Shown piece after piece: positions 8,017-15,903 of a stretch of DNA of 64,000 bases (positions are counted from its first letter, which is position 1; the number at the start of each line of letters is the position of its first letter). The notes under the pieces were generated by a model that was not told the DNA's origin, made no database searches, and saw only the letters and a list, made by a program, of their open reading frames with translations. Position numbers and translations under genes: made by a program. The DNA comes from Acrocarpospora corrugata. GTDB taxonomy: Bacteria; Actinomycetota; Actinomycetes; Streptosporangiales; Streptosporangiaceae. The stretch is taken from positions 1 to 64,000 of the forward strand of contig NZ_BLAD01000063.1 in assembly GCF_009687845.1 (NCBI RefSeq). Reading direction: 5' to 3'.

Positions 8017-8685
8017 ATGTCGCAGGTGACCGCCTATGACGACACTGACATGTTCGAACACCTGGATTCCTCGGTCTTGTCGCAGCGCCAGCAGCGGATC
8101 CTGGCCACGATCCGGGACTGGGTGGTCAGGTACGGATACCCGCCGAGCACCCGCGAGATCGGCCACTCGGTTGGGCTGCGCTCGCCCTCGTCGGTGTCGA
8201 AACACCTCAAAAGCCTGGAAGAGCAGGGCTTCCTCCGCCGGGGCACCGCGATGACCAGGCCGATCGACGTGCGGCTGTTCCTGCGCCCCCCGGCGCCGCA
8301 ACCCGCCGTCGACCTGGTGAGCGTACCCATGGTCGGCGACATCGCCGCGGGCACTCCCATCCCGGCCGAGCAGTACGTGGAGGACACGCTGACCCTGCCT
8401 CGCGACCTCACCGGCCGGGGCACTGTGTTCGGCCTGCGGGTGCGGGGCGATTCGATGATCGACGCAGCGATCGGCGACGGCGACATCGTCGTGGTCCGGC
8501 AGCAGCCCGAGGCGCATTCGGGTCAGATCGTCGCCGCCATGATCGACGGGGAGGCGACCGTCAAGGTGTTCCGCCGCCGCGGCGGGCATGTCGTTCTCGA
8601 ACCGCGCAACCCCGCCTACGACGTCATCGACGGTGACGCCGCCGTGGTGCTGGGCATCGTGGTGTCGGTCCTGCGCAGCGTTTGA
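8017..8685 (+). CDS. lexA: LexA-family SOS repressor (possible paralogue)
   Basis: A 222-residue LexA. The N-terminal winged helix is at residues 20-88 (SQRQQRILATIRDWVVRYGY, then PSTREIGHSVGLRSPSSVSK). It is followed by a linker and an S24 peptidase-like domain with the autocleavage bond A111-G112 (DIAAGTPI), the catalytic serine S146 in GDSMI and the lysine K183 in ATVKVF. All residues needed for RecA-stimulated self-cleavage are present. No actinobacterial SOS box (CGAAC-N4-GTTCG type) is visible in the 59 bases upstream, so autoregulation is not evident. The recognition helix differs somewhat from the actinobacterial form I remember, and no SOS genes sit nearby. It may therefore be a second LexA rather than the housekeeping one. 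Confidence 0.88.
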   Translation: MSQVTAYDDTDMFEHLDSSVLSQRQQRILATIRDWVVRYGYPPSTREIGHSVGLRSPSSVSKHLKSLEEQGFLRRGTAMTRPIDVRLFLRPPAPQPAVDLVSVPMVGDIAAGTPIPAEQYVEDTLTLPRDLTGRGTVFGLRVRGDSMIDAAIGDGDIVVVRQQPEAHSGQIVAAMIDGEATVKVFRRRGGHVVLEPRNPAYDVIDGDAAVVLGIVVSVLRSV

Positions 8686-8767
8686 GGGCTGCACCGGTAC
8701 GCGCCGGCGGAAACACTCACTACACCCCGGAAGATCCTGTGCGGTAGATGAACGGCGCGTTTCCTAA

Positions 8768-8835
8768 TTGTTATGGCAGGCAACAAAAATGCCATTGTCA
8801 GGTCTTGTCTTCGCACTTATGTTGTGGGCAACAAC
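8768..8835. promoter_or_regulatory. AT-richer upstream region with two related inverted repeats
   Basis: The 338-base gap between lexA and the GH43-like gene (8686-9023) has no convincing gene. Its AT-richest part holds two related inverted repeats: TTGTT-N9-AACAA at 8768-8786 and GTTGT-N5-ACAAC at 8821-8835. Both include the octamer GGCAACAA (8779-8786 and 8827-8834). They may be operators for the GH43-like gene about 190 bases downstream. No -35/-10 pair could be assigned with confidence. Confidence 0.35.
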
Positions 8836-9023
8836 TTTTAAACGACTTCATGTGCTGGTTTCATCACGGTCTGTGCTCCCCAGGCCGGGATGGGTGGACG
8901 CTCCCGCAGACACCCCCGTCGTCCGTCGCGCGCCGCGGCTGGGCCACGAGGCTCTGCCCAACCGGCGCGCGCCGATGCTGTCGGACGATCACTGCGCAAG
9001 GCGATCACTGACAGGAGCACCAC

Positions 9024-10262
9024 ATGTACCATCCGAAACGCTCGCGGCTTCGGATCATCGGGAGTCTCATCGTCGTCGTCTCGGCGTCGATCTTCCCCGT
9101 CACCGCTGCATCCGCCGACGTGCTGCCCAACAACCCGATCATCAACGACTACTCGTCAGACCCGGACGCCCGCTGGTGCTACACCGGCAACGCGTGGGGT
9201 CTCTGCCTGACCACCTCACGCGACGACCGCCCGTCCGGCTGGAACTACAACGGCGGCAACCCGTATCCCATGTCGGTGACACGGATGTACTTCCTGCCGC
9301 AGGGGTCCAACCCCGGCGTCCAGTCCAACTGGCAGGCCAAGGGCAGCAGCGTGAGCGTGGACGGCACCAGCGTCGGCGGCGTCGTCTTCAGGGAGAACCC
9401 CGGCTACAGCGGCTGGGTCGACAACAACACCCGACACCTGTGGGCGCCCACCGACTGGTACAACAACCCCTGGGGGCGCTACAACCTGCTGGTTCCCGAT
9501 CTCGACGTGACCAACCAGCCGCACGCCTCGTCCAGGATCGGCGTCTCCCGCTCCGCCAGCATCGACCCGGGCAGCACCTACACCTACCTTCACACGATGA
9601 ACCTCGCCACGAACGGCAACGGGAGCGCCGCCCCCAACGGCGGATACGCCAGCGATCCGTCCTTCAGCAACGACTGGTGGCCGTTCATCACCTACGCCAA
9701 CGGCGACTTCGACACCCGCCCGTGCGGCAAGATCTCCTTCGCGCAACTGGACTTCGAACTGTCCGTCCTGTCCGGCTGGCCGAAGCCGCTCGTCATCAAC
9801 CAGGCCAGCCCGCCGGCCGGCACCGTCAACATGACCAGCGTGCCCACCAGCCTGCGCGGCTGCGACAACAACAACGACTACTACTTCGAGGGCCCGGAGC
9901 TCTTCTACCGCAACGTCAACGGTACGCAGAAGTGGTACCTGATGTTCGCCTCCAAGCCGCAGAGCGGGAACTCGGTCATCGCGTACGCCATGGCGGACAA
10001 CATCGACGGTCCGTACACCTACCGGGGCATCATCATGTCCGGCAGCAGCACCGAGTGGACCAACCAGGCGACGATCGTCGAGGGCTGGGGCCCGAACGGC
10101 ATGAGCCTGTTCTTCTACCACGACGGAGCGTCGGGCACCCCGCACTCCCGCAAGGTCCACGCCGAGTGTTTCCGCTTCAACGCCGACGGCACGATCCCGA
10201 CCATCACCCGCACCACGAGCACGTCGTCCTCCAACTGGGTCGGTAACTGCTGGGACGACTGA
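9024..10262 (+). CDS. Exported GH43-like glycoside hydrolase
   Basis: A 412-residue secreted protein. The N-terminus has a Sec signal peptide (basic residues, hydrophobic core IIGSLIVVVSASIFPVTAAS, cleavage near ASA-DV). The mature part looks like a five-bladed beta-propeller of the GH43 type: PIINDYSSDPDARWCY near the start and EGPELFYRNVNGTQKWYLMF in the middle, the latter holding a glutamate typical of the catalytic acid. YRGIIMSGSSTEWTNQATIV and EGWGPNGMSLFFYHDG follow. Such enzymes cut arabinan, xylan or galactan side chains outside the cell. The ATG is preceded by CAGGAG seven bases upstream. A strong hairpin follows the stop. The family is fairly sure; the substrate is not known. Confidence 0.72.
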   Translation: MYHPKRSRLRIIGSLIVVVSASIFPVTAASADVLPNNPIINDYSSDPDARWCYTGNAWGLCLTTSRDDRPSGWNYNGGNPYPMSVTRMYFLPQGSNPGVQSNWQAKGSSVSVDGTSVGGVVFRENPGYSGWVDNNTRHLWAPTDWYNNPWGRYNLLVPDLDVTNQPHASSRIGVSRSASIDPGSTYTYLHTMNLATNGNGSAAPNGGYASDPSFSNDWWPFITYANGDFDTRPCGKISFAQLDFELSVLSGWPKPLVINQASPPAGTVNMTSVPTSLRGCDNNNDYYFEGPELFYRNVNGTQKWYLMFASKPQSGNSVIAYAMADNIDGPYTYRGIIMSGSSTEWTNQATIVEGWGPNGMSLFFYHDGASGTPHSRKVHAECFRFNADGTIPTITRTTSTSSSNWVGNCWDD

Positions 10263-10297
10263 TCAGGACCGCCGCCCTCAATGACGAGGCGGCCGGC

Positions 10298-10328
10298 GGG
10301 GGCCGGGCTACGGCGCAGTCCGGCCCCC
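10298..10328 (+). terminator. Hairpin terminator after the GH43-like gene
   Basis: A perfect nine-base stem GGGGGCCGG (10298-10306) with CCGGCCCCC (10320-10328), extendable inward by G-T, C-G and T-A pairs to leave a seven-base loop. It starts 36 bases after the GH43-like stop. There is no U-run, as is common for actinomycete terminators. Confidence 0.7.
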
Positions 10329-10434
10329 ATTCCTGTCTCGCGGTGGTCGCCAGAGCCGGGGAGCCGGTCTGAGAGTGCGTTCCGCGAGCTGACGTAACCC
10401 CAGCGCGTTCACCGCCAGGCCCCGTTTCCTGCCC

Positions 10435-10446
10435 TTATCTTGAGCT
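10435..10446 (+). repeat. Left 12-bp inverted repeat of the Tn554-like element
   Basis: TTATCTTGAGCT; its reverse complement occurs at 14414-14425. It lies 77 bases beyond the stop of the tnpC-like gene. Confidence 0.55.
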
Positions 10447-10522
10447 CTCGAAATGATCATTATGTTGACCTGGTGCTCCGCGCGGCGGACGGTGTCTCCG
10501 ACGAAGCATTCGCGGTTTGTGA

Positions 10523-10969
10523 TCAGCACGGTCCGACCACTTTCGAGGATTTCCTCTTCGGCGTGTCGCGGGTGCTTGGCTGGCCGAGGATCTCGTGGGC
10601 CCGCACCTCGCCGAGAGCGCGGGCCATCGCGTCGCGGAGCTGCCGGTTCTCGTCTTCGAGGGCTCGGATGCGTGTGGTGGCGGCCTCCAGACGTCGAAGG
10701 AGGGAGACCTCGGAGGCGCGCTGACGATCCGGTGGCGAAGAGCCGGCCGGTTGAGGTGAGCGTTCGCGAAGCCGTTGAATCTCGGCTCGTAGGTCGTTTT
10801 GGGCGTAGAGCCAGGATCGAGAGACGCCCGCCTCACGGCTGACGGTGTCGAAATTGACCGGCTTGCCGGTGGCGTCCATGCCGCGAAGGGCCGCCAGTGC
10901 CCTCGCCCGAGTCTGCTCCGTTCGGCGCTGCGCCGCGGCGAGGAGGTGACGGGTGTTGTCAGCTCGCAT
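10523..10969 (-). CDS. tnpC: DUF6262-type / TnpC-like transposition protein
   Basis: A 148-residue protein that begins MRADNTRHLLAAAQRRTEQT. It has a small helix-turn-helix-like part (VNFDTVSREAGVSRSWLYAQ) and a long C-terminal coiled coil (LLRRLEAATTRIRALEDENR). This matches the small third gene of Tn554-like elements (TnpC, DUF6262), which aids orientation or frequency of transposition and is not itself a recombinase. I chose the ATG at 10969, which overlaps the end of tnpB by 11 bases; the frame is open further upstream to 11008 inside tnpB. The C-terminus is basic and low-complexity. Confidence 0.75.
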   Translation of the reverse strand: MRADNTRHLLAAAQRRTEQTRARALAALRGMDATGKPVNFDTVSREAGVSRSWLYAQNDLRAEIQRLRERSPQPAGSSPPDRQRASEVSLLRRLEAATTRIRALEDENRQLRDAMARALGEVRAHEILGQPSTRDTPKRKSSKVVGPC

Positions 10970-13192
10970 CGGCTGCCCCCGGCGTGAGGTCGTCTTTTTC
11001 GATCTCACCGATCATGCGGTCCAGATTGGCGAGGACCTGCTGATTCATCTCGACGACGCGGGTCTGGCCCTTGCCGGTGGAGATGTCGATGAGGGTGAGG
11101 GTCCGGCGGTGCTGCTCGCGCAGCTCGGGGAGGAACTCCGGGCCGGTGATGAAGACCGGGCAGGTCAGACAGGCGTTGGCGTGGGGACAGCTCTTCTGGA
11201 CGGGGAGCCCGCAGTAGCCGTTGGGCAGGGTCTGGGTGGCCATGCCGACGCGGGTCTTGGCCCACTGCGCCTGGGCGAGCGGGCCATCAGGATCGAGGGT
11301 GACGCGTTCGCCGTTGATGTTGACCTTGGTGGCCTGTTCCCAGTGCCGCCGGACCGTCTGATCGGTGATTTTGGCGTAGCGGGCCGTCATCTTGTGGGAC
11401 TCGTGATCCAGCAGGACACGGACGACCTCCTGGGGGACGTCGCGGTTGATCAGACGGCAGGCGAACGTGTGCCGCCATTGATGCGGGGTCAGCTTCGCCG
11501 GGCGGCCGTGCTCGTCGTGGATGTCGCAGCTGTTCAGCCACCGGTCCAGGGAGCCGCGGAAGCTGGTGGGCTGCACCGGGATCTGTCCCGTGGCGTTGGA
11601 GTTCGGCCGTGGGAACAGGTGTGGGATGCCGTCGGGCCACCGGTGCAGGACGCGGCGCTGCTGTTCGATGATGTCGGCCTCGAGCTGCTCGTCGATGGGG
11701 ACAGCCGCCTCGCGTTTCATCTTGGTGTTGAGGTAGCGCAGGTAGGGGGCGCCCTGTCCGTCGTGCAGGAGGCAGTCGAACTCCAGCCCCAGGGCGCTGG
11801 AGATGCGTAGGCCGCAGCGGATGAGGATCAAGGTGATCAGTCGTCCGGCGGGGTCGGGCCAGCGATCCAGGTTCTCGGGTGCCTCGACCTGCGCCATGAC
11901 GTATTCGGCCAGACGGCGGTTGAGCTTCTCGGGAACCGGTGCGGTGTCGCCGGGAAGAACGCGGCGGTGCCGGGCAGCGTGTCATCCCAGCCATGCCTGC
12001 GGATGTCGCGCAGGAAGGTGTTGAGTTGTCCGATGCGCGTCTTCTTGACCCCGAGACCTCCCTTCCCGTTGTTCACCCAGGCCAGGTGACGCTCCAGCAG
12101 CGGCCGGTCGACCTCGGCCAGAGCGGTGACGCCTGCGGTGGTGAGCAGCTGGCTGAAGCAGGCCAGGGCGTCGAGTCCGGCTTTGGCGATGGCGGCGCTG
12201 AGTCCGGAAGACAGCCTCAGGCGAAGCCATCGCTTGGCCAGCGCGCGCAGCCAGGGCTGGGCGATGCGGTCGAAGCGCAGGTGGGCGCGTTCAGTGGGGC
12301 GGCCGGGGCCGATATCAACGCCGGGCAGCAGGTGGAGACGCCAGACGTCGCGGTGGTATTCGATCTCCCAGCCAGTCCCGTCCCGCAGCATTTCCACGGC
12401 CTCCCGCGCGTCCAGCAGGAAGATTCCACCGGCGTGCATCCGCGCGCGGAACATCGCGCGCCACTGGTCCGGAGAGCAGTCCAGCAGCGAGGAGACCCCG
12501 GCGGCCGTGACACGGTGCACCGCCTCGGCGACGAACTGCGTCGAAACCGTGCGCAGCCGTTGATCGTGCCGCCGTTGCAGGGCGTATTGGAACTCCAGCA
12601 TCAGCTGAGGCGGGAGCCCTCGCAGGTCGATGTCGGCGCTGCCGGTGAGCTGGCAGTCGATGATGAAGGTCTCCACCTCGGGACGGCCGGAGTACTCCCA
12701 CCGGTACTGGTGGTTCTGGCAGAAGACCTTGGTGCCGTTTTCCACCCACAGGCTGCAAAACGGCATCCTGCACTCGGCGACCCCAGTGGCGGCGACGACC
12801 GCCCAGGTGATCCAGGCCCCGAGCTCGGGGCGGCCCTGGCGTGCCCACTTGTCGTAATGCTTGCAGCACAGCCCGCGGCCGTTGACCCCGAAACGGCAGC
12901 CGTCGACGGCGCACTCACGCAGCTCCTCACGGCCGCGAACCGGTGGACCGGGATCGGCGAGGAACTCGGCCATGGTGGGGCCGCCGCGGTGTCGCCAGCG
13001 GATGACGTGCCCGTTGCAGAGCCCGTGCTGGGCGACCAGACGGTCACAACCGTCGACTGCGCACTCGGTCGTGACGAACACCGGGTCGTCCCGGTCAGGG
13101 TGGTAGACCTCGGCGCGGAACTCGGCCCGCACGCTGGCCAGTAACTTCTCCAGCAGGCCCGCCCCTGCGGGAACCGTTCCGACGGCGGTCAC
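10959..13192 (-). pseudogene. tnpB: TnpB-like tyrosine recombinase, frame broken near 11950
   Basis: Two frames together make one protein of about 744 residues. The N-terminal frame (13192 to about 11950) has paired zinc-like motifs (CAVDGC and HGLCNGH, then CAVDGC and GLCCKH) and a helical core-binding region. The C-terminal frame (about 11950 to 10959) holds the recombinase domain: arginine in CGLRISSALGLEFD, TKMKREA, HQWRH, LLDHESHK and the tyrosine in TARYAKI, followed by a cysteine-rich tail (CGLPVQKSCPHANACLTCPVF, with SCPHANACLTC central). The frames join if one G or C is restored in the CCGGG run at 11950-11954. The ATG at 13192 overlaps the tnpA stop by four bases. This may be a real mutation, a sequencing error, or less likely a programmed shift. 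Confidence 0.78.
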
Positions 13193-14307
13193 AGCCGGAC
13201 CTCCCGTCCGGTGAACCAGCCCGCGGACTCCAGTGCCTGGCGGGCGTCCTCGACGGTGAGGTGCCCGTAGGTGTCGATCGTCGTGGTGATCGAGGCATGA
13301 CCGAGGAGTTCCTTCACGCTCTCCATCCCGGCGCCCCGACGCAAAAGCCAGGTCGCGTAGGTATGCCGGTAGTGATGCGGCTCGAAGCCGATCCCGGTGC
13401 GGCGGCGGAGCCGCTGGACCAGGTCATAGACCGCGCGGTAGGTCCACGGCCGACCGTGGGGTTCGGCGAAGAGGTTGACGAACACGTAGTCGGAGTCCAA
13501 CGCGCCGTACTCGCGGGTGAGGTAGTCGGCATAGAGCCGCATCAGCTCAGGGCTGGCCGGGGTCGTCCGTGAGATTCCGGCTTTGGCTCGGGCTCGGTTG
13601 GCGTTCGCGCGGGGAGTGACGGTGACGGTCTGCTCGGCGATGTTCATGTCTTCGTGCCGTAGGCCGAGGGCCTCGCCGATGCGTACTCCGCAATCGAGCA
13701 GGACGGCGAACAACAGGCGGTCGCGTAGATGTTCGCATGCGTCCAACACGGCCTGCGCCTGCGGGGCGGTCAGCACCTTCGGCCGGGGCGGGGACGATTT
13801 CAGCTTGATCGTCCGCCGCCGTTCCGGCTCCCCCTTGGTGATGTGGTGCAGGAACGGTTTGAACGATGTCGCGGCTCCTCGACGGCCCGCGGGCTGCATG
13901 GTGATCAACAGCCTGGCCAGTTCGAGGTCGCCGTGGCGGGCGTGGAACTCGCAGAACGACGTGAGGGCGGCGAGCTTGCGGTTCACGCTGGCCGCCGAGC
14001 AGTGGTGCGCGACGGTTGGTAGGACCGCGACCTTCCCGTCGCGCGCCTCGGGCGGCAGCCGTAACCATGCGACGAACCCGGCGACGTCCTCCAGCCCGGC
14101 GCTGTTCCAGTCGAGACACTGGCGGTTCAGATAGGCGAACCAGTCCTTCAGGTCGTGGGCGTAGGCCTTGACGGTGTTGGGCGATTTCTCGATCGACGTG
14201 AGGAAGGCCAGGAACTGCTCCACCGGCTCGATGGGAACCTGATCGTCGCCGAGCAGGGTCCACGACTCGTTCTCCGACTCCGGCATGAGTACTCGCTGAA
14301 CGCGCAT
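13189..14307 (-). CDS. tnpA: TnpA-like tyrosine recombinase
   Basis: A 372-residue site-specific integrase. The N-terminal SAM-like core-binding domain (about residues 30-150) includes EQFLAFLTSIEKSPNTVKAY. The catalytic domain has the arginine in CGVRIGEALGLRHED, a lysine in the beta-hairpin region, HHYRHTYATWLLRRG, LLGHASITTT and the nucleophile tyrosine in IDTYGHLT. It is the first gene of the Tn554-like trio, and its stop overlaps the tnpB start by four bases. I took the ATG at 14307, preceded by GGGAG, as the start; an in-frame ATG at 14352 would add 15 residues. All catalytic residues are intact, unlike tnpB. Confidence 0.85.
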   Translation of the reverse strand: MRVQRVLMPESENESWTLLGDDQVPIEPVEQFLAFLTSIEKSPNTVKAYAHDLKDWFAYLNRQCLDWNSAGLEDVAGFVAWLRLPPEARDGKVAVLPTVAHHCSAASVNRKLAALTSFCEFHARHGDLELARLLITMQPAGRRGAATSFKPFLHHITKGEPERRRTIKLKSSPPRPKVLTAPQAQAVLDACEHLRDRLLFAVLLDCGVRIGEALGLRHEDMNIAEQTVTVTPRANANRARAKAGISRTTPASPELMRLYADYLTREYGALDSDYVFVNLFAEPHGRPWTYRAVYDLVQRLRRRTGIGFEPHHYRHTYATWLLRRGAGMESVKELLGHASITTTIDTYGHLTVEDARQALESAGWFTGREVRL

Positions 14308-14413
14308 CGACTCTCCCGCTGTTGCGTGCTGGACAGCGGTAGATAACCGCATCCACGACGGTGATCGGGGAGATGCAGACCCTCGTCATTCACGTCATGG
14401 ACAGGCCGGAAGC

Positions 14414-14425
14414 AGCTCAAGATAA
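14414..14425 (-). repeat. Right 12-bp inverted repeat of the Tn554-like element
   Basis: AGCTCAAGATAA, the exact reverse complement of the repeat at 10435-10446. It lies 106 bases upstream of the tnpA start. Confidence 0.55.
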
Positions 14426-14506
14426 CTCCCCGGCACGCGCTTGGCGGCGTCCTTGCCGGTCGTGGAAGCCTAGTCGGGTATTCTGGCGGATGGCGTCCGT
14501 CCGCGC

Positions 14507-14585
14507 ACAACCTCCGGCGACCCGCCCCAGCCGGGTCACCCCAGGAGGCAAAGGGAGGTTCACCTCCCGGCCGGGCTTTCGTTGT
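14507..14585 (+). ncRNA. Candidate structured leader RNA upstream of the DUF1835 gene
   Basis: Several stems nest. ACAA (14507-14510) pairs with TTGT (14582-14585) and closes the fold. CCTCC (14511-14515) pairs with GGAGG (14544-14548) and encloses GACCCG (14519-14524) with CGGGTC (14532-14537). AAAG (14550-14553) with CTTT (14576-14579) is a possible base for the hairpin GGGAGG/CCTCCC (14553-14568). The gap 14308-14646 has no gene. I do not recognise a known riboswitch class. The downstream ribosome site GGGAG is at 14636-14640. The structure is by eye only. Confidence 0.35.
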
Positions 14586-14646
14586 CGATCGTGCGTCCGC
14601 CGTACCGGTCGCTGGGGGATCTGCGGTCGGGCCGCGGGAGATGACG

Positions 14647-15786
14647 ATGACCAAGCAGGCCGACTTCAAACGGCGCGTGCGCGCCCGCATGGCCAAGACC
14701 GGCGAGTCGTACGCGACCGCCCGCAGCCAGCTCTTGGCCGAGCAGCCGGGTCCAGCGGATTCCAGTCCCGATGGGATGGCCGCGGCCCTGCACGTAAGCA
14801 ACGGCGACGCCACGGACCTACCCGGGACCGGGCTCGCGTCACGCGTTCTGTACTGGCGCGACTCCCTGCACGAGGGGCCGGTGCCTGCGGTGGGTCCCGA
14901 GGAGCTCCGCCAGATCAGAGCCGCCTTCCTGGCAGGAGCGGACGCGGACGACCGCGCGGAGGGCACCGAAATGTTCGCCGAGCGGGATCGCATCCTGGAG
15001 GCCAACCGGGACGGCGAGTATGTCCTGTGGTTCGAGGCGGATCTGTACGACCAGTTACAGATCATCCAGATCCTCGCTCGCCTCGCCGACCTTGGAGTGC
15101 CGGCGCGGCGCATCACCCTGATCTGCATCGGTGAGCATCCCGGCATCGCCCGTTTCGGTGGTCTCGGTGAGCTGACGGCCGAGCAGTTGCGCGAACTGCC
15201 CGGCACGAACGCGTGCGCCCGGCTGACCCCCGCCGCGCTTCAGCTCGCCACCCATGCCTGGGCCGCCTTCCGGGCGCCGAATCCCGAGGGCCTGCGCGCC
15301 ATCGCCGGTACCCGCTCGGGTGAACTGCGGTTCCTGGGAGAGGCGTTCGACCGGCTCAGCCGGGAGTACCCGGCGACCCGCGACGGGTTGTCGCTGACCG
15401 AACGGCGGATCCTGGCCGCCGTCGCCGACGGCGCGGCTGAGGCTGCGACGGCGTTCGTCCGCTCCGCAGCGCGAGAAACGCGCCCGTACCTTGGAGACAC
15501 CTGGTGCTTCACGATGATGGACCGGATGGCGCACGCCGCCGTTCCACTCCTGCACGCCGAACCGGCAACCCGTCCGGTCAACCGTGGAACCGGCCTGCAC
15601 CTGACCGACACCGGAGCACGAGTGCTCGCTGGTGTGGCGGACCACGTCACGCTCAACGGCATCGACCGGTGGATTGGCGGGGTGCATCTACGCGGGCACC
15701 GCGTGCCGTGGCGCTGGCATGACGGGACCGAATCAATCGCCCGCGTGAGCGAGGAGAGCCAGGGGCCCCACCACGCCACCTCCTGA
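14647..15786 (+). CDS. DUF1835 domain protein
   Basis: A protein of about 379 residues. Residues 1-35 (TKQADFKRRVRARMAKTGES then YATARSQLL) resemble a short ribbon-helix-helix-like N-terminus seen on various actinobacterial proteins. From about residue 48 comes the DUF1835 signature: ALHVSNGDATDLPGTGLASR, then VLYWRDSLHEGPVPAVGPEE. The middle has VLWFEADLYDQLQIIQILAR, and the C-terminus (about 250-370) looks like a winged-helix-type extension ending in GIDRWIGGVHL. The biochemical role is unknown. I chose the ATG at 14647 because GGGAG lies six bases before it; the ATG at 14641 is too close. It stands alone, with a structured leader upstream and an alkyl sulfatase downstream. Confidence 0.75.
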   Translation: MTKQADFKRRVRARMAKTGESYATARSQLLAEQPGPADSSPDGMAAALHVSNGDATDLPGTGLASRVLYWRDSLHEGPVPAVGPEELRQIRAAFLAGADADDRAEGTEMFAERDRILEANRDGEYVLWFEADLYDQLQIIQILARLADLGVPARRITLICIGEHPGIARFGGLGELTAEQLRELPGTNACARLTPAALQLATHAWAAFRAPNPEGLRAIAGTRSGELRFLGEAFDRLSREYPATRDGLSLTERRILAAVADGAAEAATAFVRSAARETRPYLGDTWCFTMMDRMAHAAVPLLHAEPATRPVNRGTGLHLTDTGARVLAGVADHVTLNGIDRWIGGVHLRGHRVPWRWHDGTESIARVSEESQGPHHATS

Positions 15787-15903
15787 CCAGTCAGTCAGCC
15801 GTCCTCCGAGACCTGGAAACGCGGCACAACCACTCACCCGACATGTGCTTTCTTGAGGTCCCCCTTGCCCTTATCGAAAGGCGGCTGCGGGCACGACCGT
15901 CCT

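Larger units (their letters stand above)
10435..14425. mobile_element. Tn554-like transposon (tnpA-tnpB-tnpC type) with 12-bp end repeats
   Basis: Three overlapping minus-strand genes in the order tyrosine recombinase, larger tyrosine recombinase with a zinc-type tail, and small coiled-coil protein reproduce the tnpA-tnpB-tnpC layout of Tn554-like elements. The block is flanked by TTATCTTGAGCT at 10435-10446 and its exact reverse complement at 14414-14425, which I take as the likely ends. Nothing but the recombination genes lies inside. The element sits between the GH43-like gene and the DUF1835 gene. Classical Tn554 lacks terminal inverted repeats, so the borders need checking against an empty site. 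The broken tnpB suggests the copy may be immobile. Confidence 0.65.

Noticed and set aside
8050-8059. TGTTCGAACA as a LexA SOS box in the start of the lexA-like gene
   Set aside because: The half-sites are in the wrong order (GTTC before GAAC) and there is no four-base spacer; it lies inside codons 11-14.
8748-9011. 87-codon plus-strand frame upstream of the GH43-like gene
   Set aside because: No ribosome site, odd cysteine/tryptophan composition and no family match; it runs across the AT-rich regulatory region.
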